64,000 nucleotides of DNA from Edolisoma coerulescens (lineage: Eukaryota > Chordata > Aves > Passeriformes > Campephagidae): contig VWZW01004119.1 of NCBI GenBank assembly GCA_013397115.1, positions 310,001 through 374,000 of the forward strand, read 5' to 3'. A program made the translations under genes and the position numbers. Position 1 is the first letter of the stretch. Each line of letters begins with the position of its first letter. Positions 47,571 through 59,300 of this stretch are shown here, piece by piece. Under the pieces are notes generated by a model that worked only from the letters and a program-made list of their open reading frames with translations, made no database searches and was not told the origin of the DNA.

Positions 47571-47596
47571 CGGCAGCAGAAATGTAAATGCTGCCG
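47571..47596. repeat. Perfect 8-bp GC-rich inverted repeat
   Basis: Arms CGGCAGCA (47571-47578) and TGCTGCCG (47589-47596) flank GAAATGTAAA, which carries an octamer-like ATGTAAAT overlapping the right arm. It lies 90 bp right of the CpG islet. Confidence 0.85.
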
Positions 47597-47981
47597 TTTG
47601 CGCAGAGAGGGGTTTTTTAAGTTGTTGTTGGGAGGCTGCGCTTAAAAAGGGGCTGGTATTAATCATCTCTACGTCAGGCACGTTTAAAGGGGCACATCAG
47701 GCAGTTCCTTGGAGGAGCTGATGGGCAGGGGTCTATTTTGCTGGCTGGCGTTTTTTTTCAGAGCGGGTATCAAATGGGTCCACGTGGCATGAACAGAACA
47801 TAGCTCCAGATGGGAGAGCAGTTCCCATCTCTTGCAGAGTAAATCTGCTGTTTGAGACTATATTCTATGACTGAAATTTTATACATATGACTTTGTTGGA
47901 GCTGGGATCTCTTCCTTTGAAAATGTGCTACAATAATAATTGCATTTACCAGTTGCCAGTCCTTCTCGCAAAACGTGGTTG

Positions 47982-48105
47982 TTTTTTTTTTTTTTTTTCT
48001 GTTCGGATTGTGAAATTAATTGTCTCTAGCTAATATAATTAAAAACAAACACTTTGGATTTCAGCGGAGGGAAAGGGGAAGGGAGAAAGAGAAAAAAAAA
48101 AAAAA
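47982..48105. repeat. Poly-T and poly-A tracts about 100 bp apart
   Basis: Seventeen T at 47982-47998 and fourteen A at 48092-48105 could pair as inverted homopolymers. The unique sequence between them is AT-rich and shows no known element. Confidence 0.75.
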
Positions 48106-48204
48106 GGCAGCAAACTGCAGCCCTGATTTTCTATTGACAACAAGAAAGCTCTGCCATCCCTGAACTGTTTAATTATTGAAATGAACTGTAACAGCACACT
48201 GGAT

Positions 48205-48455
48205 TGTTGCCGAGGTCACCGAGTAGTACTGGATGTCAAGAGGAAAGCAGCAGCTCCAAGAGCCCTGCAACGCCCCAGGCTCGGGGTGAAATCCCACACA
48301 CTTTTTCTCAAGCATTCAGGCTCTGATAGGTAGCCTGATAGCACGGCCGATTTGCTGGTATTACAGAGGTCCGACGGTGCTTGCTTGTTTTAAGAGGAGC
48401 CAAGCTATGCTCTGGTGACCACCGTGACGCTGTGATTCCCATGCCCTATCGCATT
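48205..48455. promoter_or_regulatory. Possible regulatory patch, CpG-retaining
   Basis: About eleven CpGs lie in 250 bases, including paired GCCGAGGTCACCGAG wording at about 48210. GGTCACC contains the nuclear-receptor half-site GGTCA. Weaker than the other patches. Confidence 0.25.
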
Positions 48456-49299
48456 CCTCTTTCTCAGATCCCAGGCATTTTTTTTTTCCCCTACGTGCAG
48501 TCCAGGATGTAGACAAATGAATTCCAAGTGACCTATGTGGGGGTGGACTCTTTGGAAACAAACAACAAAAATAAGATATCTCCTGTCCTCACTTTTTCAT
48601 TTGCTAGTTCCCTGGATACAGTTTATTCGTGGCAATGAAATACACATTGTGTCTCTGGAGTTAGATCCAGCAGCAACATCTTTACCACCCCCTAACCTTG
48701 GCTTTTTTTTCTTCTCCTCTTTTTTTTCCTTTTCTTTTCCTGATTTCCTATTTAAGCCTTTACAAAAGACATCTTGTTTAACATTATCTGCTCCTTTGGA
48801 AGTCAGGCTGCCCTTTAAAGCCTATCATATCAAGGCTTGCTATTGATTTAAACAATGTTTTTTTACTGGAAAAAGTTTAGGAAACTGGACATTTTGTAAA
48901 AAATTCTTGTACGTATCTGCACAGGCAGGACAAATAATCACTCTGTTTGCAGGGAAAGGGAAAAAATTCTTTTGGATCTTTCACAGTGAAGAAAATCCTG
49001 TAGGTACAAAAACTGCTAAAAAGAAATAAAACTGCAGTTGAGGAACAGACAATAAACATTTCAGATTGCTTTATGGCACACTATTACAGGCAACTATCTT
49101 GCTTAAGTAGGCATAACATTTTTCACAGTATGTATTTAAGGTTATTTTATGGGGTGAATTAACAGCAGGGAAACATAGCTCTTAAAGGGAGGGGAGAAAT
49201 AATTTCTGCCACCCTAGTGGCCTGATAGATCACAAAAAATCTTTTAAAAATGGCCGGAGAGATGCACTGCATGGTCAAGCAGGAACAGCCTCCAGCCTA
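48456..49299. other. Unique non-coding DNA with pyrimidine tract
   Basis: A T/C tract occupies 48702-48740. Otherwise AT-rich unique DNA without a gene. Confidence 0.6.
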
Positions 49300-49945
49300 C
49301 CCCGATGCTCGTGTTGTGGACTGCACAGAGATCCCACGGACAACAAAACCCAGGAGTGAGCCCTGGGATCAGTTCAGGCCCTACAGGCACTGGGGAGGCT
49401 GCCCTGGTTTCCAAGAGTGTTGCTAGGACACCTGTGGGAGATGCAGCCCTGCAGCCTGGTGAGAGCAGCACTGGAAAGAGGTTCCTGCTGTGAGACATCT
49501 CTCCTCTCCCACCTCCCTCACTGGCACTCTTGGAGCATCCAGGAGCCCGCTGGCAGCAGCCCCTTGCTCCTGCTGTCAGAGCCAGCCTGCCTTCCTCACC
49601 CCAGCCCCGATACCAGGCTGTTTGGGCCACCACAGCCCCCCCACGGACCTCAGCCAAGCTCCAGAGTGGCTCTCAAGGACAGCAAGCTATGCAGTGACAT
49701 CCTCTTGCAGGCTGCCAACTGCTGCTGGCCTGAAACAATGAAACAAAGAATAATGGGAAAAGAGCAGCATTGTGCTGGATTCCCTTTGGCTTCATCGAAA
49801 TTAGTGACGTCCCTCGGTTCTGGGTGCTCCAGAGCTCTCCTGGCTGTGCACAAAGCAGAGCCCAGAGGGGCAGGGTCCTGCCTGGCAGAGGGTTCTCAGC
49901 ACTTCTCTGCCCCGACTCCATGGGCTGACAGGGTGGGTTTGCCAG
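49300..49945. other. GC-rich, CpG-poor block of unknown origin
   Basis: About 650 bases much richer in G and C than the flanks but with only about nine CpGs. It is open in several frames at once (up to 188 codons plus and 137 codons minus), none recognised. It abuts a CR1 directly at 49946. CpG loss at high GC is what an old, methylated insertion would look like. An ERV remnant or LTR is possible, but I see no diagnostic motif. Confidence 0.45.
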
Positions 49946-50234
49946 TTCACAGAATCCTGAAATTGGGTTGGAACAGACCTTAAAATCCATCTCATTCCAC
50001 CCCCTGCCATGGGCAGGGACACCTTCCACTATTCCAGGCTGCTCCAAGCCCCATCTAGCCTGGCCTTGGACACTTCCAAGGATCCAAGGGCAGCCACAGC
50101 CTCTTTGGGCACCCTGTGCCAGGGCCTGCCCACCCTCCCAGGGAAGAATTCCTTTCTAACCCTGCTCCCTGTCAGTTTAAAACCATTCCCCCTTGTCCTA
50201 TCACTCCATGCCCATGTGAAAAGTCGTTCTCCAA
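49946..50234 (-). mobile_element. CR1 LINE 3' fragment, antisense
   Basis: Begins with the complement of the terminal repeat (TTCACAGAATCCTGAAATTG), then the CCCTGCCATGGGCAGGGACA tail and the ORF2 region up to the complement of the GACTTTTCACATGGGCATGG segment. The ORF2 frame has been damaged by small changes relative to the copies at 27794 and 51455. Confidence 0.94.
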
Positions 50235-51454
50235 ATATTTAGCTAATTTTTCAGCAGTCCAAAGGAAATGAGAGAAAACTCATTTTTATTATTCCCCAAG
50301 GAGTAACAACTTGCCCTGTTCCCCAGTTTACTTTTACCTCCTTGGAAACAAACACTTTTTACTCCAGATGCTCCCACCAGTGGCTGAGTCCTCATGGGAC
50401 CTCCTTCACCTTCCCTGGAACATGCGGAGTTTCCACAGAGGCAGAGGAGCTGATCTCTTTGTAAATTATGTGCACTGAGCTAAGCAATTTACCAGTTCAT
50501 TCTCCCAGGTGGCCAGTGACCACTGTGTGCCTATCTACTTAATTTGACAATTAATCTCTGGAAGGCTAGTAGTCATTTTAGATTGACTTTTTAATCTTAA
50601 AAATTAGCAAGCAACTTCCTTCTGGTTAGTTTTTCTTTTTATTTGTTGGTTTTTCCACATATTTCCAGTGGTCATCTCGTCTACTAAATTCGTTCATCCT
50701 TTTCAATGCATCACTTTGGGAATCAGAGGTGGGGGGAGGAAGGAGAGTTGCTAAGAAATTGGAAAACATTTTACATTTTTTAAGTAGGTAAGATTAAGTG
50801 TTTGTGCCATAGTTTACAATTATAATAAAATAAATCTAGAAACTATTTCATGTATGAGAGCATGTGCATTAGAAAACATATTTCTGTAACAGATAACCAT
50901 CTTCTGAACACTAGAATGTTGGTAATTTGTCAGATTTTCTTTTAATTAAAACTGTGAATATAGTTCATGCTCTGTTTGATTCAGTGTCAACATTTTGGAT
51001 GGGGGCTAAAACTGATTTCCTCTTAAATCTTTGCATTTCTCAGGACAACTGATGAAGTGTGCCTTAACATTAAGCTCATGAACCCATGAGGTTTGCCTGT
51101 TTCAAGATCAGTAAATCAAGAGATATTAGAGCAACAGCCCTGATAAGACTCACGACTTCTAACACTTCTGTAAATGCTGTCTTTACCAAAACTGCATCCA
51201 TTTTTCCTCTCAGACAACCTGTTTTAATTCATTGCATCATTACCAAGCTGGTCCACTGTAAAATGAATTAAAATTATGCCAGTTAGGAATTCAATTCTGA
51301 ATATTTTTCTCAATGCAACCCATGAAACTTTTAAACTGTTCAATTTTTTTTTTCTTAACAGCAGAAAAATCTGCCTTGTGTTTCTCTAAATAATTAAAAA
51401 AATATTTTCTTTTTTAAATTTTCAGTCTCCCTTTCTGAAAATATGAAAACTTGC
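50235..51454. other. Unique AT-rich non-coding DNA
   Basis: No gene or repeat is recognised between the two antisense CR1 copies. Confidence 0.6.
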
Positions 51455-51732
51455 ATGGTCTGGTTTGGAAGGGACCTTAAAGCCCATCCAGTTCCACCCC
51501 CTGCCATGGGCAGGGACACCTTCCACTATCCCAGGCTGCTCCAAGCCCCATCCAACCTGGCCTTGGACACTTCCAGGGATCCAGGGGCAGCCACAGCTTC
51601 TCTGGGCACCCTGTGCCAGGGCCTCACCACCCTCACAGGCAAGACTTTTTTCCATGTATCCAACCTAAATTTCTCCTCTTTCAGTTTGAACCCAGCACTC
51701 CTTGTCCTGTCACTACATTCCTGATGCAAAGT
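51455..51732 (-). mobile_element. CR1 LINE 3' fragment, antisense, ORF2 tail open
   Basis: On the minus strand the ORF2 C-terminus is uninterrupted for about 60 codons (SAGFKLKEEKFRLDTWKKVL, then PWHRVPREAVAAPGSLEVSK, ARLDGAWSSLG) and stops naturally near 51526. The 3' tail is present to the GGTCCCTTCCAAACCAGACC segment; the terminal octamers are degraded. Closely related to the copy at 27794-28152. Confidence 0.95.
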
Positions 51733-54700
51733 CCCAGTTCTGGGTGTGTTTGGAGACCCAGACCTCACTGCTGTTACACAGAGAGTTGAAACAGACACCA
51801 CATTTCTTAAAAACACTCACATCTCACCATGTTTAGCTCCAAGCCTCAGTTCCTTCTACCGTGGCTATTTTAATAAATACCCATGGCACTCAATAAAATT
51901 AAAACATCAGTGAACAAAACAGATCCATATGAATTTTTCCCCAAGGATTAGGAGCGGAGAGGAAGCACATCTGGTACAGGAGAGTCGTGTTGCTAACTGT
52001 GCTCAACTGCCCCACTGATAGGTAAGCAGGGCGATAATCTCATTTATCTGCAACGTACCTGAATGCCTCTTGGATCAAAGCCTGGGGAAGGCAAAGGAAA
52101 GGACTGAAAACTGAGAAGGACCACTCTGAAAAGATGGCAACTTTCAGATGTAATCACCCTGGCAGTGAGGTACTCGATTCCCTGGGAATTACCTCAAGAT
52201 AAATGTGGTGAGAATGACTTTGGAGAGGATGTGAGGAAAAGCACACCCTGAGAAAGAGGAGCAGATGCATCTTTCGAGCTCAGTATTCCTCATGCCTCTA
52301 ACTTCACATGCCCTTTACACAGCCTTCTACTAATTTTTCTACACTGATAATCTATAGAACCTAATTACACAAAGTCTAAAAAAGCTCCTTCTACGAAAGG
52401 CATAATGCTGATATCTGAGTCACGAGCACAGTTAATGTAATCTAACACATATTGCGGGAACCTACTGCACACAGATATTACCAATTAGCACATGATTTTT
52501 AACAATCAACATTCATGCAATTAATAGAACACTTCATATTCCTTCTAATTTTGAGCTCTGCATGAGCATATGTTATCATGACGGAATGTGGGATCATTTA
52601 TTTATACTGGAAGCAAGGCACCACATAGAAATCAGAGATGCTGAAAGTTAGCCTGAAAGTGAAACAGGCTCAGCTTTGCATTGAGGAAAGAATATTATTA
52701 GTCTGACTTCTAAAAGTTGAACCTTTACCTTAACTTCTTGTTGATCCTTGCTGTTGGTGAACTTCTGGAGAGGAAACTGTATCCTGATTACAGCTGGGGA
52801 ATACAACAATCAGTTCATCAACAAGCACTTCTCTCTAAAATTAAAAACTATAACATAGATATCACTCAAAAAAAAAGTAAATAAATGTATCTTGCTTAGA
52901 TATATAAATATGTGTATATGTATATATTCAAAGACAACAATAGCTAAGCACCTTGTTTCCCATAACATATTTATTATTTTACTTTACTGTGGACAGGGAA
53001 GAATTACTATACTTATAGGGCAGATGAAGGTTTGAGGCATACAGAGATTAAACCCAGATCCTCACAGCATTTAAACACTCACTTGCTTTGAATTCCATAG
53101 GATTCAGGCATTTGATACCTTTAGGTTCCAATCCTGTCTATTTTTCTGGCAGCAGAGCAAGCAGGGAGGCAAATACCTGTTTCCCAGAGTGGTTGTCAGC
53201 CTTCCTTACCCATCTCTCTCTTCTTCCTCCTTGGTGCTGGTATCAGTAAGAAGCAACGAAACCTCACTTTAATTACTGAAGCCATGGATGTGTTACTGGC
53301 TCATTAAGGAGACGAGATGCTCAGTGAGGAAGGTGTTTTTTACACCTAGACTGCAAGGACTCACACTGCACTGCTGCAGTGGCTGGAGCTGCTTCATTCC
53401 CTGTCTGGCTCTGGGAAGGATAACATCAAAACATCGGGGCTATGCGAGCCTTCACTCCAGAACATCCTCACATCTCCACCTGCCTGGTTGCAGAGATGTC
53501 CCACACGTGGTTCCTGCCACTGAAGACGTTCCTGCAGGCCTTCCCAGCCAAGCACTCCCTTCAGAAGCTCCTCCTGGCAGCCTGAGTACACTCACCTGCC
53601 ATGCCAGCATCCCACCACAGCCACCTTCCCTTCAGTTTAGGAAGATCTCTCCTCTGATCCTGCTCTCAATACATTTTGGAGTGTGACAGGAGTTGCTGTC
53701 ACCAGGGAGTCCCTTTCCACTTCCAGTGGAGGGTGGTGGCTGTCCCCTCTTTGCCTTTCCGGTGGGTTAGGGACAGCATTAGATTCCCTTGGGCTTCTGC
53801 TTTGGGAAGAGCTCTAAGCTCAGCATGAGGAGGTTTTTGGTGCAGGGAATTCTCTCCAGCAGCAGGTACCCAAAGCAGCTCAGACTGCAGATGTAGATTC
53901 TAAATCATTGTGTCTTTTCCTCTTTCAGGACAAGCTCCTGAGAGAATTTGGTTCACCACACCTCCGACGTGGATTTATGAACAGGATAAAAGCAGCCATT
54001 CTCTGGGTATAGCTCTGTTTCTAAAAGATGTCAGAGGAGTATTTATGTCTCCCATTGCTGTCCTCCCCCATCGAGGGAGCCTTCACACAAACATCACCTT
54101 TTGGGCTGCTGCTGTTTCAAACAAGGGCAGATTACAGCAGTCTACAGGTTGTTAAGGAAAAGAGAGATTTCACCTGTGGCTGCACCTCTCATGTTTATCT
54201 CAAGGGCTCTCCAACCCAGTATTGGTAAAAAAAGGTGGTGAACCCTCTCTGAAAGTCAGTGTCTGGTTGTGCAATACCCTCACTTGGGAGGAAGGATGCA
54301 GTTCAGTCTGCCCAGATTTCCATGACGACCAGGGGAGATGCACAGCTATAGACAAATAAGGGGAGGGGGGAAAGGAAGGTCTCAAATTCAGTTTGCCCGA
54401 GGTAACTTCAGTGAAGGTAATAGAGCAGCATGAGTGTCACTGACAGGGAGGTAAACTAAGCATGATGGTTTTTACACTGACTAAATACATTAGCAGTGGC
54501 CTTCCTGCCAAAAAGAAACCAAGAGATACTTTTTCCCACCAATACCTTCAGTAAACTTCCATTTTTCTTAACCATTATTTTTATTGAAGGCTTTGCTGCA
54601 CAAAGGATCCAGGGGGAACAGGAAATCACTTAATGGTGCAGGTTGGGGAATTCTCTAAAAATACGTAACCATGGCACCCTTGTCATTACCAATCAAGTAT

Positions 54701-55409
54701 TCTTGATAAAAAGTAAAGTAATTAGCCTTTGAGAGGAGCATAAAGCTAATTAAAAATGACAACTTAGTCATCTCAACAAACAACAGCACAGAACCAGTCC
54801 AGAGTTCTAACTATAGCAACAATGTGATAACCTGACCTGCCACAACCACTTGCCTTCAACCCCTTAAAAGAAACCAGTTTGTGAAACTTTGATAACCTCT
54901 TCCTTTCTTGTAAAATTTAGATTTGTCTCATCTATCATCCAATATTTCTGTTTGTTCTCTGAGTTTCTGAGTCTTTTTCTAAGACAGTTTTGCCCAACTA
55001 TCAGAAATTTTTTAAGTGAAATGATGGAGAGTCGTGTAGTCTCCTGAAAGGAGATGACAAAATGTGAAGCATGAACATATGCATTGTCAAAAAAATTCAC
55101 AAGTTGCAAATGACTTGAGTCTCATAACAAAGTTGCTTGCTCAGAATTTATAAATAATAACCAGAAACAAAAAGAAACCACTGGTCTCTCACTTATGGAG
55201 CAACTGGGGTTCTGTCCTCTCACAGGTGGTAATGACAAGGTTTTATTTCATTTCTATGGAGCAAGAATGAATATTTCTTATTTTCTTGCCCTACAAAACT
55301 CCATGAGAAGGACACTTTATCAGGGAATTATTACAATTACCATCATTTTTCTTAGCAGGTGTGTTTACTCACATTGCAGGTACTGAAGGAAAAAAGTTGC
55401 TGTATTTTC
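51733..55409. other. Unique non-coding DNA
   Basis: No gene is supported over 3.7 kb. TATATA-rich wording at about 52895-52930. An open frame of 132 codons at 53288-53686 is unrecognised. One possible MIR fossil is listed separately. Confidence 0.6.
53005..53075 (+). mobile_element. MIR/CORE-SINE-like fossil, weak
   Basis: ATTACTATACTTATAGGGCA, GATGAAGGTTTGAGGCATAC, then AGAGATTAAACCCAGATCC follow the MIR order (TATTATCCCCATTTTACAGATGAGGAAACTGAGGCACAGAGAGGTTAAG, shortened here). Divergence is large. Confidence 0.45.
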
Positions 55410-55765
55410 ATGGAATCATAGAATGGTTTGGGTTGGAAGGAACTGGGAAGATCATCAAGTTCCACCTCCTGCCATGGGCAGGGACAACTTCCACTGTCCC
55501 AGGGTGCTCCAAGCCCTGTCCAGCCTGGCCTTGGACACTTCCAGGGATCCAGGGACAGCCACAGCTTCTCTGGGCAGCCTGTGCCAGGGCCTCCCCACCC
55601 TCACACAGAACAATTTTTTCTCAGTATCTTATCTATCCCTGCCCTCTGGCACTGGGAAGCCATTCCCTGTGGCCTGTCCCTCCATTCCTTGTCCCAAGAC
55701 CCTCTCCAGCTCTCCTGGAGCCCCTTTAGGCACTGGAAGGGGCTCTGAGCTTTCCCTTTTCAAAT
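55410..55765 (-). mobile_element. CR1 LINE 3' fragment, antisense
   Basis: Starts with the complement of the terminal repeat (CATGGAATCATAGAATGG), then the CCTGCCATGGGCAGGGACA tail, the decayed ORF2 tail, and further into ORF2 (CTCTCCTGGAGCCCCTTTAG). This copy reaches slightly further 5' than most others here. Its inner half is repeated after the N at 55996 (see below). Confidence 0.93.
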
Positions 55766-55798
55766 CACCAGATTCTACCAAACATTTCCTAACATGAA

Positions 55799-55829
55799 CA
55801 TATATATATAATATATATAATTAAATATA
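55799..55829. repeat. (TA)n microsatellite
   Basis: CATATATATATAATATATAT and following A/T-only bases; appears again at 56180-56210 in the duplicate. Confidence 0.9.
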
Positions 55830-55907
55830 GTAACTGCAGCCAGCAACCCGTGGCACTACATTCCTTAGAGCTGAGAGCTCATTCTCTTTAAGAATTAGAG
55901 TTGTGGA

Positions 55908-55970
55908 TTCACAGAATCATTAAGGTTAGAAACAACCTCTGAGTTCACCAAGTCCAACCATTACCCTAAT
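55908..55970 (-). mobile_element. CR1 LINE 3' terminus, antisense
   Basis: TTCACAGAATCATTAAGG, TTAGAAACAACCTCTGAG, then CACCAAGTCCAACCATTACC is the complement of a CR1 terminus from a different lineage than the CR1 just upstream. Confidence 0.83.
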
Positions 55971-55995
55971 AATGAGCCCTAACCTAAGGTGTGTG

Positions 55996-55996
55996 N
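55996..55996. other. Single undetermined base at contig join
   Basis: One N separates the two identical 380-bp blocks, the expected mark of two contig ends placed side by side without merging their overlap. Confidence 1.
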
Positions 55997-56376
55997 TTTT
56001 CTCAGTATCTTATCTATCCCTGCCCTCTGGCACTGGGAAGCCATTCCCTGTGGCCTGTCCCTCCATTCCTTGTCCCAAGACCCTCTCCAGCTCTCCTGGA
56101 GCCCCTTTAGGCACTGGAAGGGGCTCTGAGCTTTCCCTTTTCAAATCACCAGATTCTACCAAACATTTCCTAACATGAACATATATATATAATATATATA
56201 ATTAAATATAGTAACTGCAGCCAGCAACCCGTGGCACTACATTCCTTAGAGCTGAGAGCTCATTCTCTTTAAGAATTAGAGTTGTGGATTCACAGAATCA
56301 TTAAGGTTAGAAACAACCTCTGAGTTCACCAAGTCCAACCATTACCCTAATAATGAGCCCTAACCTAAGGTGTGTG
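55997..56376. repeat. Exact 380-bp duplicate, copy 2
   Basis: Same content as 55616-55995. After it the sequence continues uniquely with CACACAACAGAGTC. If the overlap is merged, one copy and the N disappear and the locus shortens by 381 bases. Confidence 0.95.
56289..56351 (-). mobile_element. CR1 LINE 3' terminus (duplicate of 55908-55970)
   Basis: Identical to the fragment 381 bases upstream; probably the same genomic element counted twice. Confidence 0.8.
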
Positions 56377-59300
56377 CACACAACAGAGTCTCCACAAAGT
56401 TTTGCTGCAGCTCCTGAGCTCATACTAACGGGGTTAGATTTAAAAAGGATAAACCAGAACTGTGGTGGGCCAAGCCCAAACACTGGCTCTCTTCAACAGG
56501 TCCTGCTGAGTGATGCTGCTACTTCATCACGCTGACAGACTTTCCTCAAGCACGCAGGAAATAGAGATTTGATCCTCAAAATAAGGATTTACTGGAATAG
56601 GGAAAGAGGTAGAAGAGATTATGGTTAGGTTTTGAGTATCCCACGCTAATCTTTGACTATAGTTTCAGTTCCTGCTTGCTGGGAAGGTCAGAAGAGTGAC
56701 TTAGAAAAGGCCTGAGGCTGCTGAGACACGACCCGTAGGAAGCACCCCATGAAACAGAATGATTGCAGTGCAATGCAAGAAGTGAAAACTTAAGCTCCTT
56801 TGACTTACAGTATATATGAATATATGAGAGGGTAAAATACTTACAGATGTGTATCTAGACCAAATAAAAAGGCCTTGTAGAGACAGGGAAATATGTATCT
56901 TGTGCTGCGCTGCTTCCAGTCCTAGGAAAGCTTGAAGCAGAAATAAAATGTTTGCTTATATTCTGAATAAGCGTTGGATGAAAAGAAATTCTGAGCAGCC
57001 GTGAAGTAGATAAAGACCTTGATCCTGCTCTGTAATGCTTGGTAAGACACAGCTCAGGAAGGCCAGCTCTGGCTTAGGAAAGAGAGTCTCCCTAAGCCTC
57101 CTCTGCAGCTGATGGAGAGAGGGATCATCCATTCCCGGCTGGAGCAAGTGGGCATCGTTCCACTCCAATCCATGGAAGCAGACCAACACATACAGGCCGA
57201 ACATCTTAGGCTGGGATCCCAAACCTACAGATCTGCACCTCTTAATAATTATTCATCCGCCAAATGTAACAACATTGGACAACCTTCCTGAGCCCCGATT
57301 TACAAGCTTTCCATTGAAAACATTTTCAGGGTCAAATTTTCCTCCAGCTGAATTCTGTATCGTGAATTCGGTGCAATTTTGGGTTATTCCAGTTTGCTTT
57401 TTCAATTCTTTGAAGTGTTTTCTCAAACATGTTTGTAAAGACTTTTGTCTAAAAAAGTTTTAAAGGCCCTAAAGGAAATGCAGTTTCTTTTCATACGCCT
57501 ACAGGACAAGCAGGTGTTCTGGTCTCAGACCCTTACACGTTATAGGACATTAGGGAAGATAAGAGAAGTGCTGCTTTTCTCTTCCTTTTCTGCTTTCCCC
57601 AAGCAAAAATTAAAGTTTTACGGGGATGAGGTAGTAATCTACAACACCTGCAAGGAGCAACCATCTACTTGATCTTGTGACATGCCATTTCCTTGTGTAG
57701 GGATGGTGGAGATGAAAATGAGGTGTTTGTCTAGTAAGAAAAGCCGAAAAGAGTGAAATCTCCACTTACTCTTGTACCTCTCTTTAGACCTACAGGCTCT
57801 AAACTTAATTCCAAGTTTAACCTGCAGAAAGAAGTGGAAAAAATACTCTGTAGGGACCAAGACTGTGTTGGCAGCGGAGTGGATTCAGTGATCTAATGGT
57901 TCTTTTTCCAGCTCTGATTTCTTTGATACTATTTATAAAAAGGGAAGAAAAATGATGGACCACTCCAAACAAATTGTTACCATAAACCAACAGCAACCAT
58001 CAGAATTGGCCCTTTAAGAGTTGTGTGGAGAGAGGGAGAGGACTAATCACGTACCTTTCCTGGTCCTGGGCTATGTTTATCTCCCATATTTATTTAAAAG
58101 CAAATCAAAATACTTTTAAGCGAGTCGGCTGGTTCCAAATTTAGGAACAATTGAACAAAGAGGAATCCGCTAATTCCAGATGGAGTGCATATAGTCCCTT
58201 GGCACTTATTACTTACCAAATGTTTCAGAAAGCAAACACATGACCTAAAAGATTTCGTGAGTGTGGGGTCCTCAAAAAGCTTTTAACAAGTCATGTATTT
58301 CCAAACGTATTTACTTTACCCACACACAAAACCCCACTTCGTTTTCTTTTCGGGTTTTTTTTTTTTTTTAGGCAGACAATGCTGCCTTTAAAGACTATTT
58401 ATGGATGATTCAGTTATCCCATAAGGGCAGGAGCTCCAAAGGTGTCTCCTTTGAAAGGCTTCAGCTGTGGAGCATCTGCTGCCTGCGAGGGCCACCTTCC
58501 CCGGCGGGCGCAGGTGTTTTGCTAAAGTGGGATCCTCCTGCCCAGCCCTGCAGGAAATGGGCACCCACAGATGGTTTCTCATCTCAAAGAGAGGCAAAAT
58601 ATTTCTCTGTTGTGGGTTTTTTTCTTTTAAATCTGCTCTTTTGCACACCAGAGTTGTCCTCCAACATCCTGCAAGGGAGTGCCAAGCCACCGTCATGACA
58701 CACCTCCAGGCCAATTAATTGAGATTATTTTTGTATGCATTTCATATTCGTTACTGAGGTGTTCAAAATTAATTTCATAGGAAAATTAGTCTAATGAATG
58801 CAACTTGGAATTTTTTAGGGAGTATTATATTCCATTATTATAATTGTTTCCTCCCCAAATTAAATACTTCAGGGGAAGAATAAAGTAGAAATTTTTGATT
58901 TTTGAGGCAGTTTGATGAAAGTCAGTGGCTTTTCAGCAGCTCTCCCACCCTAGGAGCACAGAGGTGGCAGTGATATTGCCATCTGTGCCTTTCCCAAGCC
59001 TCTGGAGACATCAGCATGTAGGTCCTGGTAGGCAAAAATCCCACCTGGGTGACTACTTTGGGAGATCTTCACTAAAGCCCTTCAGTCTGAGAGGGTGAAA
59101 AGGTTTCACTTCTGTTCTTGGTGACAATTTTCATAACACACACTACAAAAACTTCAAGATTTTCTGCTGGAAGGATGAGCCTGGTCCTGCAAGAGGGGCA
59201 AAATCAAAGACAGCAGAGAAAAATATTTAATAAGCATTTAATTCTCAATTGAGGTGATTTTTTTTTTCTATTCTTGCTTTCAACATTCTAACATGTTTTT

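Larger units (their letters stand above)
55616..55995. repeat. Exact 380-bp duplicate, copy 1 (probable assembly artefact)
   Basis: From TTTTCTCAGTATCTTATC to CTAAGGTGTGTG this segment is identical, as far as I compared it line by line, to 55997-56376. The offset is constant at 381 bases, that is, one duplicated block plus a single N. It includes part of a CR1, an AT microsatellite (55799-55829) and a second CR1 end. Even the microsatellite length is the same in both copies, which real duplicates seldom maintain. Confidence 0.95.

Noticed and set aside
47022..47681. Longest open frame (219 codons, minus strand)
   Set aside because: No recognisable domain, passes through a CpG-rich islet and a poly-A run (giving a phenylalanine run), and lacks any splice or promoter context.
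49417..49983. Open frame of 188 codons, plus strand
   Set aside because: Lies in the GC-rich block with other open frames and runs into the CR1 end at 49946; no recognised domain.
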